Source of the DNA: Bradyrhizobium sp. 186
GTDB taxonomy: Bacteria > Pseudomonadota > Alphaproteobacteria > Rhizobiales > Xanthobacteraceae
Direction of reading: 5' to 3'
Assembly: GCF_023101685.1 (NCBI RefSeq)
Contig: NZ_CP082164.1
Span: 6,200,001-6,264,000 of the forward strand
Length of the DNA stretch: 64,000 nucleotides
Part shown: in pieces, positions 9,462 to 18,503 of the stretch
Layout: every line of letters starts with the position of its first letter
Numbering within the stretch: position 1 is the stretch's first letter
Program-made: the position numbers and the translations under genes
The notes under the pieces: model-generated
What the model saw: only the letters and a program-made list of their open reading frames with translations
Databases searched by the model: none
What the model was told of the DNA's origin: nothing

Positions 9462-9785
9462 ATGTCAATCCGCAACATGCTTATCGCAACCGCATTCGCT
9501 TTTGTTTCTGTGACGACTGCCCATGCTGATGGCCTGCGTCCGATTGAGGCCAAGAGCATCGAGCTTGGAGGGATATCGGGCATCGCCTATTACACGGCCG
9601 AGCATGATGGATTTCATGTCGTCACGACTCTTGCGGACGGTAAGGCGGGAACGCCGATCCGCGTCGTGTCTGTTCTTGCGCCCGGTCAGCGCGTGGTCCT
9701 TTCGACGCCGCAGGCGGGCGCGCTCGAAATCAGTCGGGAGGGCGACAGCGTGCTCGTCCGCAAGGCGAACGCAATTTCGAACTGA
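9462..9785 (+). CDS. Small secreted protein
   Basis: 107 residues preceded by AAAGGAG. A typical signal peptide (MLIATAFAFVSVTTAHA) ends at about residue 23. The mature part is a small all-beta-looking domain: SIELGGISGIAYYTAEHDGFHVVTT, PIRVVSVLAPGQRVVLS and ALEISREGDSVLVRK. No cysteines and no metal motif. I do not recognise a named family, although similar short periplasmic proteins occur in Bradyrhizobium. The same-strand gene starts 56 bp downstream, so co-transcription is possible. Periplasmic location is the only firm inference. Confidence 0.65.
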   Translation: MSIRNMLIATAFAFVSVTTAHADGLRPIEAKSIELGGISGIAYYTAEHDGFHVVTTLADGKAGTPIRVVSVLAPGQRVVLSTPQAGALEISREGDSVLVRKANAISN

Positions 9786-9841
9786 ATTTCGAGGTCAACC
9801 GGTGTCTTCGTTAGAAGGCATGAATTAAAGGAGCGACGCGC

Positions 9842-10384
9842 ATGTCCACGATTCACCTCCATCTGACGACCACTGCAACGCCCGAGCAGTACATTGCCGG
9901 GCTCACCGACTTCGGGCCTGGACGCTCGAGGCTCTTTGGCAACAGCGCCGACGCGTACCTCAAGGTGCATCACAAAGGCCCCTCGCAGGCCGACGTCACG
10001 GAAGGCTCGAACGGCATCTGGGAACGCCTGCACTATGACTGGTCCAGCCTCGACCGCGTTGTCCTCACGACGATCGACTCCAATGTGCGGGGAGACGCAT
10101 CAGGCCACACCTACACCTTCACGCGTCGGCCCGATGGTGCGACCGACATTGACGTCGCTGTCGTGCGCGACGGCAAGAATTTCAAGGGACGCCTGCTCGG
10201 CTTCGTACTAGGCACCATTGGCCGGCGCGTATTAGAGAGCGCGTTTGAACAATCGGTAAGGGCAATCGAGGCTCGAAGCAGTTCTTCGGTCAAGCGCGTT
10301 CGGCCTGGCGATCAGGCGTCTTTAGCCCCGCGAGGACCCGCTTTAGCCGTGGCGCCGCGAAATCAAGAAAGGCGCGCACCTTGA
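9842..10384 (+). CDS. SRPBCC-fold protein
   Basis: 180 residues preceded by AAAGGAG. The layout fits a START/SRPBCC lipid-binding helix-grip domain: an N-terminal strand TIHLHLTTTATPEQYIAGLTD, central strands ending in TYTFTRRPDGATDIDVAVVRDG, and a long C-terminal helix (GFVLGTIGRRVLESAFEQSVRAIEA). A polar tail follows. The gene overlaps the convergent LysR gene by about 95 bp at its 3' end, so the last ~30 residues may be poorly constrained. Related proteins bind hydrophobic ligands, but no ligand can be named. Confidence 0.65.
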   Translation: MSTIHLHLTTTATPEQYIAGLTDFGPGRSRLFGNSADAYLKVHHKGPSQADVTEGSNGIWERLHYDWSSLDRVVLTTIDSNVRGDASGHTYTFTRRPDGATDIDVAVVRDGKNFKGRLLGFVLGTIGRRVLESAFEQSVRAIEARSSSSVKRVRPGDQASLAPRGPALAVAPRNQERRAP

Positions 10385-11219
10385 TCGGCAGAAACCGATC
10401 GGCTGTGTACACCAGGTTGACCGGCAATGTGGACGGTTGGAACTCGTCCAGCAGAGTTATTAAAGCCCCGCACCTCAGTGCCGCGTGGAAGTGGTGTGCG
10501 AGGGCGATCGTAATTCCGATGCCCGAACATGCCGCGTCACAGGCGGCCTCGGCGTTACTGACAATAAGTCGCGGATGCATTGGCACGGCGACGGGCGTCT
10601 TGCCGACCACCAATGTCCAAACATCGGGCGACGCAATAGCCGGATAGCTGATGCAGTCGTGGCCGGCCAGATCATCTGGCGTGCGCGGTGTTCCGCGAGC
10701 TGCGAGGTAAGCAGGACTAGCGCAAACCACAGGCCGTGTCGTCCCCACCCTCACCGCAATCAGGTTGCTGTCCGGTAGCGTGCCAATGCGCAAGCCAACG
10801 TCGACCTGCTCTTGAAACAGGCTCAGCACAACATCAGTCAGGATCAAGTTGGTTTTGATATCAGGGTAGGTCTTGAGAAAGTCCGCCAGGATGGGGATGA
10901 GGTGAGTACGCCCAAGGCTAACCGGCGCCGTCACCGTCAGCTCGCCGGTTGGCGCGGTATATTCGCCAGACGCCATACGCTCGGCCTCGGTTACGTCCGC
11001 GAGGATGCGTTTGCAGGCAGCCAGATAGGAGCTGCCTGCATCAGTGAGCGCTAGCTGACGGCTCGACCGGTTAAACAGCTTGATCCGCAGATGCGACTCA
11101 AGCTCCGAGACCTTGCGGCTGACTGTTGTGAGCGGCGTCTTCATTTGACGAGCCGCAGCCGAAAGGCTGCCTGCCTCCACCACAGCCAGGAAGGTCGACA
11201 TGGCTTCCAGACGATCCAT
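10290..11219 (-). CDS. LysR-family transcriptional regulator
   Basis: 309 residues from MDRLEAMSTF at 11219; the few residues upstream in frame lack family homology. Residues 1-60 form the LysR winged helix (AVVEAGSLSAAARQM, TTVSRKVSELESHL, LFNRSSRQLALTDAG). The rest is the two-lobe effector domain (GELTVTAPVSLGRTHLIPIL, LRIGTLPDSNLIAVRVGTT, AGHDCISYP), of the CrgA/DmlR type. It is convergent with and overlaps the SRPBCC gene. The divergent interval to 11303 may hold its own promoter and an operator, but no clear dyad was found. Target genes unknown; nearby SDR, epoxide hydrolase and VOC genes are candidates. Confidence 0.85.
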   Translation of the reverse strand: MDRLEAMSTFLAVVEAGSLSAAARQMKTPLTTVSRKVSELESHLRIKLFNRSSRQLALTDAGSSYLAACKRILADVTEAERMASGEYTAPTGELTVTAPVSLGRTHLIPILADFLKTYPDIKTNLILTDVVLSLFQEQVDVGLRIGTLPDSNLIAVRVGTTRPVVCASPAYLAARGTPRTPDDLAGHDCISYPAIASPDVWTLVVGKTPVAVPMHPRLIVSNAEAACDAACSGIGITIALAHHFHAALRCGALITLLDEFQPSTLPVNLVYTADRFLPIKVRAFLDFAAPRLKRVLAGLKTPDRQAERA

Positions 11220-11302
11220 TGAGCCCTCTTCCAAAGTCCGGAAGGAAAGGTCTCAACTTTGCCATGTCGCTGCAAATTTCGGAAGACCATTTCAGGGCCT
11301 TC

Positions 11303-11662
11303 CTAAATAAGCCGCTGAATTTGGACGGCGAATGGCTTGATGGACGTTGCGGGCGACGGGAATGCGCCCCGGCAGGCTGGATGAACCTGGCGACCTTTTC
11401 GGTCCCGCGGGGTTTCACTTGCCGCAAGCCCAGCCATCACGCCGACACGGTCAATCTCAGGACGGTTTGGGCTTATCTTGCGCTTGCCTTCAAATCGCGC
11501 GACCGGGATCTGCGCCCCGACGATGCCTCGCAAATGCGCGGCGATGAAATCGACCGGGGCGTCAGCAACGACGGTTGCGAGCGACGTTTTGTGCGCGGCA
11601 GCGCACGGGCTGTCAGCGTCAGCAACAGCCGGCATCATCGACGTTGCTTCAAAACGATCCAT
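11303..11662 (-). pseudogene. Vestige of a second LysR regulator
   Basis: The minus frame opens MDRFEATSMMPAVADADSPC, clearly parallel to the intact neighbour's MDRLEAMSTFLAVVEAGSLS. It then has AAAHKTSLATVV, matching the LysR helix-turn-helix, but the recognition helix and linker are garbled and nothing after about residue 50 resembles the effector domain. The remaining ~70 residues look random and the frame stops at 11303. I read it as the decayed 5' end of a LysR gene, placed so that it would have been divergent from the SDR gene at 11776. It is probably non-functional. Confidence 0.6.
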
Positions 11663-11775
11663 GTCAGTTTCCGTTTTTTGGAAGGATACATCTCGATTCT
11701 GTCAGATAGCGAATAACTGAGCAGAGTCTATCTCGAGCGTCGACAACGTAGTCGCTTAACGCACGGGAGACGGAC

Positions 11776-12596
11776 GTGAACACGACCGAAACGAAGGGCA
11801 TTGCACTCATTACCGGCGCATCGAGTGGTATCGGAGCGGTCTACGCCGACCGGCTGGCAAAGCGCGGCCACGACCTCATTCTGGTTGCTCGCAACATGGA
11901 TCGGCTTGCATCGCTGGCGCGTCGTCTCACGAGCGACACCGGCCGGAAAGTGGAGACGGTCCAAGCCGATCTCACCTCTCCGGCAGACCTGCGGCGCGTC
12001 GAGGACATCTTGCGGACCAATGCCGGGATTTCCCTGCTGGTCAATAACGCCGGCTTTGGTGCCACTAAGCCGCTACTTGCCTCCGATGTCGACCAGATGG
12101 AGGAGATGATCCGACTTAATGTCACCGCGCCGACCCGCCTGACCTATGCCGCGGTCCCTGGATTCGTCAGCCGCCGCCGCGGCACGATCATCAACATTTC
12201 GTCGGTCGTAGCGATCGCGCCGGAGCGATTGAACGGCGTCTACGGTGGCACCAAGGCATTCGTGCTGGCGCTCAATCATTCTCTCGTCCACGAACTCGCT
12301 GACAAGGGCATTCGCGCTCAAGCGGTCCTTCCCGGCGCCACGCGACCGAATTTTGGGACATTGCCGGCAAGCCGGTTCACCAACTGCCCGCGGAGATCGT
12401 GATGTCGGCTGACGACATGGTCGACGCTGCTTTGGCAGGCCTCGATCTCGGCGAGACCGTGACCATTCCCTCGCTGCCCAAGCAGGCGGAATGGGATCGC
12501 TATGAGGTGGCTCGCCGCATCATGAACGGCAAGCTTTCGAGGGCAATCGCGGCGCCCCGGTACAACGTGCGCCAACACAAGCGCCTGAGCATGTAA
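11776..12596 (+). pseudogene. Short-chain dehydrogenase, frameshifted near the C-terminus
   Basis: A GTG start after GGGAGACGG opens a classical SDR: cofactor motif TGASSGIGAVYADRLA at residues ~15-30, NNAGFG at ~90, a catalytic Ser in IINISSVVAIAP and YGGTKAF (Tyr-x-x-x-Lys). At about 12343 the family sequence jumps frame: the current frame reads ATRPNFGTLPASRF and stops at 12402, while the next frame reads TEFWDIAGKPVHQLPAEIV then MSADDMVDAALAGLDLGE to TAA/stop near 12596. A single G is missing relative to the expected Ala-Thr-Ala-Thr-Glu-Phe. The catalytic core is intact, so a truncated product might still fold, but the substrate lid is lost. Confidence 0.75.
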
Positions 12597-12652
12597 CCGG
12601 CACTTGCCGCGTATTCGTACCAAATATTGTGACTGAAATCAGGGAGAGTGTC

Positions 12653-13978
12653 ATGAATACCAACATCACCACCGAGGTAATCGACCAGGATCGCCGCGAA
12701 TTTTTAAGTGCAGCTGCCATGGGCATCGTCCTCGCCGGTACCGCAAGCCTGCTGCCGTCGCCCTTGGCTGCCGCGCCCGCCGACGCCATCCGTCCCTTCC
12801 AAGTCAATGTGCCGGAGGAGCAGCTTGCCGATCTGCGCCGGCGCGTGTTGGCGACGCGATGGCCGGATCGGGAGACGGTCAGCGATGCGTCACAAGGGGT
12901 CCAGCTCGCGACGATAGAAAGGCTCGCGCGCTATTGGGCGACAGAATACGATTGGCGCAAGGTCGAGGCGCGGCTCAACGCCCTGCCGCAATTCATCACC
13001 GAGATCGACGGCCTTGATATTCATTTCATTCACGTTCGCTCGAAGCATCAAGACGCACTGCCGCTCATTGTCACGCATGGCTGGCCGGGCTCGATCATCG
13101 AGCAACTGAAGATCATCGAACCGTTGACCAATCCCACCGCTCACGGCGGTAGCGCCTCCGACGCCTTCCACGTCGTGATTCCGTCGTTGCCCGGCCATGG
13201 CTTCTCGGGCAAGCCGCAGGCGCCTGGCTGGACTCCCGTCACCATCGCCCGTGCTTGGGCGACGCTGATGCAGCGCCTCGGTTACGCGAAGTATGTCGCA
13301 CAGGGCGGCGACTGGGGGAACGCTGTGTCGGAGGTAATGGCCCTGCAGCGGCCGGCAGGACTGCTTGGCATCCACACCAACATGGCAGCCACGGTTCCGG
13401 CCAACATCTCAAAGGCGCTTGCGTATCACGAGACGCCGCCCACCGATCTCACCACGGAGGAACGCAAAGCGTGGGATCAACTGGCCGATTTCTACGGAAA
13501 GGGGCTTGCGTACGCCCTGGAGATGTCAAACCGCCCGCAAACCCTGTACGGCATCGCGGATTCGCCGGTTGGGCTCGCCGCGTGGATGATCGATCACGAC
13601 ATCCGCAGCTATAAGCTCATCGCGCGCGTCTTCGACGGAGAAACTGAGGGCCTCCCGCGTGATGACATCCTCGACAACGTCACGCTCTATTGGCTGACGA
13701 ACACCGCGGTCTCATCGGCGCGCCTCTATTGGGACACCACGCAAATCTCGACCGGAGGAGGCTTCTTCGATGTCCGGGGCGTCAAGATCCCTGTCGCGGT
13801 AAGCGCTTTTCCCGATGAAATCTATCAGGCCCCGCGGAGCTGGGCAGAGCGCGCCTATCCGAACCTGATCCATTACAACAAGCTCGAAAAGGGCGGCCAC
13901 TTTGCGGCGTGGGAACAGCCGCAGGTCTTCTCGGCCGAACTGCGGACTGCATTCAGGCCGCTGCGGCAAACCCAATAG
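12653..13978 (+). CDS. Tat-exported epoxide hydrolase (EHN + alpha/beta hydrolase)
   Basis: 441 residues from the ATG at 12653, which has CAGGGAG upstream; a GTG 24 bases earlier lacks one. The N-terminus has a twin-arginine motif (DRREFLSAAAMG) and cleavage region, implying export of the folded enzyme. Residues 45-150 are the EHN domain. The core carries the oxyanion motif HGWPGS (about residue 142), the nucleophile Asp in QGGDWGN (about 220) and the catalytic His in KGGHFAAWEQP (about 414). Two Tyr in the lid would polarise the epoxide oxygen. Family members hydrolyse epoxides to diols. It follows the broken SDR on the same strand; substrate unknown. Confidence 0.85.
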   Translation: MNTNITTEVIDQDRREFLSAAAMGIVLAGTASLLPSPLAAAPADAIRPFQVNVPEEQLADLRRRVLATRWPDRETVSDASQGVQLATIERLARYWATEYDWRKVEARLNALPQFITEIDGLDIHFIHVRSKHQDALPLIVTHGWPGSIIEQLKIIEPLTNPTAHGGSASDAFHVVIPSLPGHGFSGKPQAPGWTPVTIARAWATLMQRLGYAKYVAQGGDWGNAVSEVMALQRPAGLLGIHTNMAATVPANISKALAYHETPPTDLTTEERKAWDQLADFYGKGLAYALEMSNRPQTLYGIADSPVGLAAWMIDHDIRSYKLIARVFDGETEGLPRDDILDNVTLYWLTNTAVSSARLYWDTTQISTGGGFFDVRGVKIPVAVSAFPDEIYQAPRSWAERAYPNLIHYNKLEKGGHFAAWEQPQVFSAELRTAFRPLRQTQ

Positions 13979-14051
13979 AGCAACTGCCGGCGCAGGCACT
14001 GCCAGCGCCGGCTTTTGATACCGCGCATAGTCGAACAGCCGAGGGTTGAAC

Positions 14052-14708
14052 ATGAGCACGATCCAAGAGCAGAGCGGAGCTGCAACTAAGACTTCGCAAG
14101 CACGGAACACCGATTTGAAGCTTGAGGCCGTCGTCATCCCGGTGTCGGACGTCGATCGCGCAAAGTCTATCTACAGCGGCCTCGGCTGGAGGCTCGACGC
14201 AGACTTTGTCGTCGGCGAGTCGTTTCGCGTCGTGCAGTTCACGCCTCCCGGCTCGCCGGCCTCGATCCACTTCGGCAAGGGACTGACGTCCGCCGCACCC
14301 GGCGCAGCACAGAATCTCTATCTGATCGTCTCCGACATCGAGGCCGCACGCGCCGAACTCGTCGAACGCGGTGCCAAGGTAAGCGATGTGTTCCACCGCG
14401 CCGGCCCAGGACAGCCGCCCGTCAGCGGACAAGATCCCGCGCGGCGCAGTTACGTCTCGTTCGCCTCGTTCAGTGACCCAGACGGTAACACCTGGCTGCT
14501 TCAGGAGGTGACCGCGCGATTGCCGGGACGCGTGGACGCGAAAGAAACGATATTCTCCTCGCCGGCTGCGCTTGTCGGTGCGCTTCGCCGTGCCGCGGCC
14601 GCGCATGGCGAGCATGAGAAACGGATCGGTGCGCATGATGCAAACTGGCCGGACTGGTACGCCGAATACATGGCGGCCGAGCAGTCCGGTCGTGAGCTGC
14701 CGGAATAG
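14052..14708 (+). CDS. VOC (glyoxalase/dioxygenase superfamily) protein
   Basis: 218 residues from the ATG at 14052; a TTG six bases upstream is less likely. Residues 25-155 form one VOC module: LEAVVIPVSDVDRAKSIYSGLGW, then AQNLYLIVSDIEAARAELVERGAKV and FASFSDPDGNTWLLQEV, where Glu in the last motif is the usual metal ligand. The first metal position (VIPVSD) lacks the usual His, so metal binding is uncertain. The C-terminal 50 residues (HDANWPDWYAEYMAAEQSG) resemble the extra helix seen in Bradyrhizobium VOC relatives. It lies 74 bp after the epoxide hydrolase and may be in the same operon. Confidence 0.75.
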   Translation: MSTIQEQSGAATKTSQARNTDLKLEAVVIPVSDVDRAKSIYSGLGWRLDADFVVGESFRVVQFTPPGSPASIHFGKGLTSAAPGAAQNLYLIVSDIEAARAELVERGAKVSDVFHRAGPGQPPVSGQDPARRSYVSFASFSDPDGNTWLLQEVTARLPGRVDAKETIFSSPAALVGALRRAAAAHGEHEKRIGAHDANWPDWYAEYMAAEQSGRELPE

Positions 14709-14780
14709 GCCTCGTCACAAACCGACATCAAAAGAAATAATTCATGCACAAATGGCCGTGCCGTTCAGCCAATCAACAGA

Positions 14781-15728
14781 ATGACAATCATCATGTTACC
14801 CGTCAGTGTATCCGACAGGCTTCTTGCCAACGCGTTGCAATATGGCGGCAAACAGGGCGAGGCACGTCATCTTCTGAACCTCATGCTGGATTCTTATGTG
14901 GCCCCGAACGATCAGCGACACACCGCCCAGTTTCACTACGACCAACGCGTCTTGGCACGCACGATGTTGGCGCGAACGCTCTGGATGCAGGGCGAACTGG
15001 CTGCGGCCGCCCGGGAAGCGCAGCAGAGCTTCGCCGAGGCGGGCACGGGCCATCAGCTATCGCTACTCTATCCGTTGGGATGGGCGCTGTTTCCGCTTGC
15101 TCTGCTGAGCGGAGAGTTTGCTGCCGCCGAGCGGTCCCTCAGGATGCTCACCGACCTTGCGGCACGATACAACACCGCGTTCTGGAAGATGCTCGGCCGC
15201 TGTCTTGAAGCCAAATTGCTGATCGCGCGCGGCGACTACAAGACGGGCAATGCGGGGTTGGGCATCGCGCTTGAAGAGTGCGAGCGCATCGGTTGGACCG
15301 TGTGCTTTCCTGAATTTCTGGGAACGCTCGCCGAAAGCTCGGCCGGACTGGGCCATCTCGGTCCTGCGCTCGCCACAATCGATCGGGCCATCGCGCGCGC
15401 CATCGACGGCGGCAAATGCTGGTACTTGCCGGAACTTCATCGCGTCAGGGGTGAATTGCTCGTCCTCGATGCCGGACATGACGACAACGGTGCATGCGCC
15501 GAGGCGTGCCTGCTCCAGGCCCTGCAGGTCTCACGAACTCAGCGGGCGCTATTCTGGGAGTTGCGTGCGGCCGTTAGCCTGGCTCGCCTGAAGGCGAAAC
15601 AGGGGGACTGCGATCGCGCCCGAACAATCCTCGAACCGATCTTTGCTCGTTTTACGGACAGGCACGAGACATCAGACCTTCGCGCTGCCGCCTCGATACT
15701 CAAAGCGGTTCGCTCGACGCTCGTCTAG
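14781..15728 (+). pseudogene. C-terminal TPR fragment of a large wHTH/ATPase regulator
   Basis: 315 residues, all helical, with TPR-like repeats: LANALQYGGKQGEARHLLNL, RTLWMQGELAAAAREAQQSF, GRCLEAKLLIARGDY, a conserved WYLPELHRVRGELLVLD segment and a tail ARTILEPIFARFTDRHETSDLR. This is the C-terminal third of ~900-residue Rhizobiales proteins that start with an OmpR-type winged helix or cyclase domain and a STAND-like ATPase. None of the upstream domains is present and no ribosome site precedes 14781. It is probably a truncated remnant, though a stand-alone TPR protein cannot be excluded. Confidence 0.6.
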
Positions 15729-15736
15729 GAAGCGCG

Positions 15737-15764
15737 TTAGACCACCCAATAATTTGTGGTCTAA
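15737..15764. terminator. Perfect inverted repeat after the TPR fragment
   Basis: TTAGACCAC and GTGGTCTAA form a 9-bp stem around a 10-base loop just after the TPR stop codon. There is no long T run, so it may be a weak terminator or a protein-binding dyad. Confidence 0.4.
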
Positions 15765-16260
15765 AAGCTGAAGAAGGCGCATCGAAAGATTGGTCGACTT
15801 CTATGCTCCGGACGTATCATCGCAGCAGCTTGATGAAACCGGCCAACTCCCGCTTCTCAAGCGCCTCCGACCACGCTTTCTTCGTCAATCATTGCCAGAA
15901 AGATAGTCAGGACCCGTGTGGCTATTCGCTTATTGTTTGGTGCTTTTTTGCATGCCAACGACCATTCGATCCCGCCGCCATCAAACAGGTGATCTGAAAC
16001 CATCGAGCCTGCTCGCCTGGATCAAAGTACGAGCCCGCCGATTTCTACGCTGGGCTACGCCACTACCCTCTCGTGAGGAGGCCGTGAGGAGACGGTGGTT
16101 TTCGTAGGGCGTTGGTTCAGATAACGATGCGACGACCGCAAGAGCAAGCACTGCACCAAGACGCGCGGGATCAAACAGGGAAGATTACGCGGCTCGCAGT
16201 GAGTAACAATGTGGGAGTACAAATCGCGAAAACATTTTTTGCATCAATGACTTATGCCCT
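15765..16260. other. Gene-free interval next to tRNA-Leu
   Basis: About 500 bp with short frames only, none with recognisable motifs, and locally lower GC than the flanks. It lies between the last accessory fragment and the 3' end of the tRNA, the usual place for an island boundary. No integrase remnant or copy of the tRNA 3' end was found by eye. Confidence 0.4.
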
Positions 16261-16345
16261 TGGTGCGCTCGGAGGGACTCGAACCCCCACGTCTTTCAAC
16301 ACTGCCACCTCAAGGCAGCGCGTCTACCAATTCCGCCACGAGCGC
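16261..16345 (-). tRNA. tRNA-Leu (GAG)
   Basis: Read on the minus strand: 7-bp acceptor stem GCGCTCG/CGAGCGC, D-arm with GGCGGAATTGGTAGACGC, anticodon stem CTGCC/GGCAG closing the loop TTGAGGT (anticodon GAG), a long class II variable arm, T-arm GGTTCGAGTCC, discriminator A and an encoded CCA at 16263-16261. The extended variable arm and the anticodon identify a leucine tRNA for CUC codons. Its 3' end faces the accessory zone. Confidence 0.95.
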
Positions 16346-16482
16346 TTTGGGGATACCGGCTTGAGGCTTGAGGCCTGCCGGATCAACGGCGCCGATCTAA
16401 CAAATCCGTCAAAGGGGTACAAGCCTGCAAAGGCCCCGAATTCCACAAGCTTGGGAAGAAAGTTTCGCCCCTCCCGGCGGCC

Positions 16483-16725
16483 CTACCGGCTGCCGGGCGT
16501 GCGCGGCAGCATCTGCTTGACCTCGACCGCGATCCGGTTGCGGTCGACCAGCACGACGCCGGAGGCGACCGGCAGGTTGTTGGCCAAAACCTTGACCTCG
16601 TCGGCCTCGGTTGCATCCAGCTCGATGATGGCGCCGCGGGAAAGACGTAATACTTGATGGATCGGCATGGTGGTCGTCCCGAGGACGACCATGAGATCCA
16701 CGGTGACTTTATCGAGAGTGGGCAC
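16483..16725 (-). CDS. fliN: FliN-like flagellar motor switch (SpoA) protein
   Basis: 80 residues, a single SpoA/FliN C-terminal domain: VTVDLMVVLGTTTMPIHQVLRLSRGAI, then IELDATEADEVKVLANNLPVASGVVLVDRNRIAVEVKQML. This is the compact beta domain that forms the ring at the base of the flagellar C-ring. Members with long N-terminal extensions are the rule in rhizobia; here only the core is present, which is the length of minimal FliN. No flagellar genes are adjacent; the gene is divergent from lipB with only about 70 bp between. It may serve a flagellar set encoded elsewhere, or be a stand-alone paralogue. Confidence 0.75.
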   Translation of the reverse strand: MPTLDKVTVDLMVVLGTTTMPIHQVLRLSRGAIIELDATEADEVKVLANNLPVASGVVLVDRNRIAVEVKQMLPRTPGSR

Positions 16726-16792
16726 TTCAGCACCGCCGCAACAAGGGACTCTGCATTTGCGCCTGCGATCATCACCACGTTATGGTTAGTCA

Positions 16793-17530
16793 ATGGTTAA
16801 TTCGCCTCAATATCCCCGCCAACACCTCGATTTGACGTCATTTTCCGCTTCCGCCGGCGAGCCCGTGGAGTGGCGGATTTCGGACGCCCCGGTGCCCTAC
16901 CCCGAGGCCGTGGCCGCCATGGAGACCCGCGTCGCGGCGATTGCGGCCGGTGAAGCCCCGGAGCTGGTCTGGCTGCTCGAACACCCCCCGCTCTACACCT
17001 CCGGCACCTCGGGCAAGGCATCGGACCTGCTCGATGCCCGATTCCCGACTTTTGCCAGCGGGCGCGGCGGACAGCTCACCTATCACGGCCCCGGCCAGCG
17101 GGTGGCCTACGTCATGCTCGACCTCAAGCGCCGCCGGCCGGACGTCCGGGCCTATGTCGCGAGCCTCGAGGAATTGATCCTGCGCACGCTCGCCGCCTTC
17201 AACGTCCACGGCGAGCGGCGCGAGGACCGGGTCGGCGTCTGGGTCAGGAGGTCCGACAAGGGCCCCGACCACGAGGACAAGATCGCGGCCATCGGCGTCC
17301 GGCTGAAGCGCTGGGTCTCGTTCCACGGCATCGCCATCAATGTCGAGCCGGAGCTTGCGCATTTCGCAGGCATCGTGCCCTGCGGCGTCGCCGACCCCCG
17401 CTACGGCGTCACCTCGCTGGTCGACCTCGGCCAGCTCGTGACCATGGCCGATGTCGACATCGCGCTCCGGCAGGCCTTTGAGGAGCTGTTCGGGCCCACA
17501 AAGGCGCTGGTGCCGGAGGCGGCTGCCTAG
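16793..17530 (+). CDS. lipB: Octanoyltransferase LipB
   Basis: 245 residues. LipB transfers octanoate from acyl carrier protein to lipoyl domains of pyruvate, 2-oxoglutarate and glycine cleavage complexes, in the cytoplasm. Signatures visible: the substrate-tunnel motif [36 protein letters not shown], the lysine region [21 protein letters not shown] (Lys near 172), and the catalytic cysteine in [19 protein letters not shown] (about residue 196). Length is in the family range. It is divergent from the fliN-like gene and followed by a 200-bp gap. Housekeeping gene, so it marks the start of core-like sequence after the tRNA. Confidence 0.95.
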   Translation: MVNSPQYPRQHLDLTSFSASAGEPVEWRISDAPVPYPEAVAAMETRVAAIAAGEAPELVWLLEHPPLYTSGTSGKASDLLDARFPTFASGRGGQLTYHGPGQRVAYVMLDLKRRRPDVRAYVASLEELILRTLAAFNVHGERREDRVGVWVRRSDKGPDHEDKIAAIGVRLKRWVSFHGIAINVEPELAHFAGIVPCGVADPRYGVTSLVDLGQLVTMADVDIALRQAFEELFGPTKALVPEAAA

Positions 17531-17729
17531 GCGCATCCGTTTCGGAGACCCAAGCGCGCTTGTTCTCCGCCGGCGCGGAATCCGCTATGCTTGATTCCGG
17601 TGTCGCCCACGCCTCCCCCCTCCGCCGGGAAGTACAGATCATGCCGGGCGAATTGATCTTTGGGCCGCCTGTTCGAGCGCCAGGCATAAGGAGGGATTGC
17701 GATCATGCTCGCAATGGGAGGTTCTCACG

Positions 17730-18443
17730 ATGAGATTGTATGCGCCCATCTATCATTTGAAACGCAAAGCGAAGCGCCTGTCCCGCGAGGAAGGCATTCC
17801 GCTCCACGATGCGCTTGACCGCGTCGCTGCGGCTGAAGGGTTCAGCGCCTGGAGCATCCTCGCAGCGAAAGCCGCTGCGGCGACGCCGGCCAACAGGCTG
17901 TTCCCCCAGTTCAGGCCAGGTGACCTGGTACTGGTCGGAGCGCGCCCCGGCCATGGCAAGACCCTGATGAGCCTCGAACTTGCAGTGGAGGCCATGAGGT
18001 CGGGCCATCGCGCGGCATTCGTCTCGCTCGAATACACCGAGAGAGACGTTCTGGATCGCTTCCGTGCGATCGGCGTGGACCCGGCGCAATTCCGTGAACT
18101 GTTCGACGTCGATTGCTCCGACGCCATCAGCGCCGATTATGTCGTGAAGCAGATGGCCGCGGCTCCCCGCGGCACATTTGTCGTGATCGACTATCTGCAA
18201 CTGCTCGATCAGAAGCGGGAAAACCCCGATCTGACTGTTCAGGTGCGCGCGCTGAAATCATTCGCACGCGACAAGGGACTGATCGTTGTCTTCATCTCGC
18301 AGATCGATCGATCGTATGATCCGTCGATCAAGCCCTGCCCCGACCTCACGGATGTCAGGTTGCCGAACCCGCTTGACCTGAAGCTGTTCGACAAGACGTG
18401 TTTCATGAACAAGGCCGAGGTTCAGTTCCGGGCGGCGAGCTGA
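17730..18443 (+). CDS. DnaB-C/KaiC-like ATPase with N-terminal helical motif
   Basis: 237 residues from the ATG at 17730, preceded by GGGAGG. Residues 5-50 form a short helical unit (LKRKAKRLSREEGIPLHDAL, AAAEGFSAWSILAAKAA) like the N-terminal unit of glyoxalase-related and small antitoxin-type proteins. The rest is a RecA-like domain close to the replicative helicase C-domain: P-loop GARPGHGKT, AFVSLEYTERDV, Walker B TFVVIDYLQLLDQ and the VVFISQIDRS strand. The DnaB N-terminal collar and the arginine finger region are missing, so it is unlikely to be a full helicase. Annotated relatives are called DNA helicase; the true role is unknown. Confidence 0.75.
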   Translation: MRLYAPIYHLKRKAKRLSREEGIPLHDALDRVAAAEGFSAWSILAAKAAAATPANRLFPQFRPGDLVLVGARPGHGKTLMSLELAVEAMRSGHRAAFVSLEYTERDVLDRFRAIGVDPAQFRELFDVDCSDAISADYVVKQMAAAPRGTFVVIDYLQLLDQKRENPDLTVQVRALKSFARDKGLIVVFISQIDRSYDPSIKPCPDLTDVRLPNPLDLKLFDKTCFMNKAEVQFRAAS

Positions 18444-18503
18444 CAATCCCCGCCCCAAACGGCTCAGATCGCGGGCGAATCCGTTCACCCGCGACCTCCG
18501 GCA

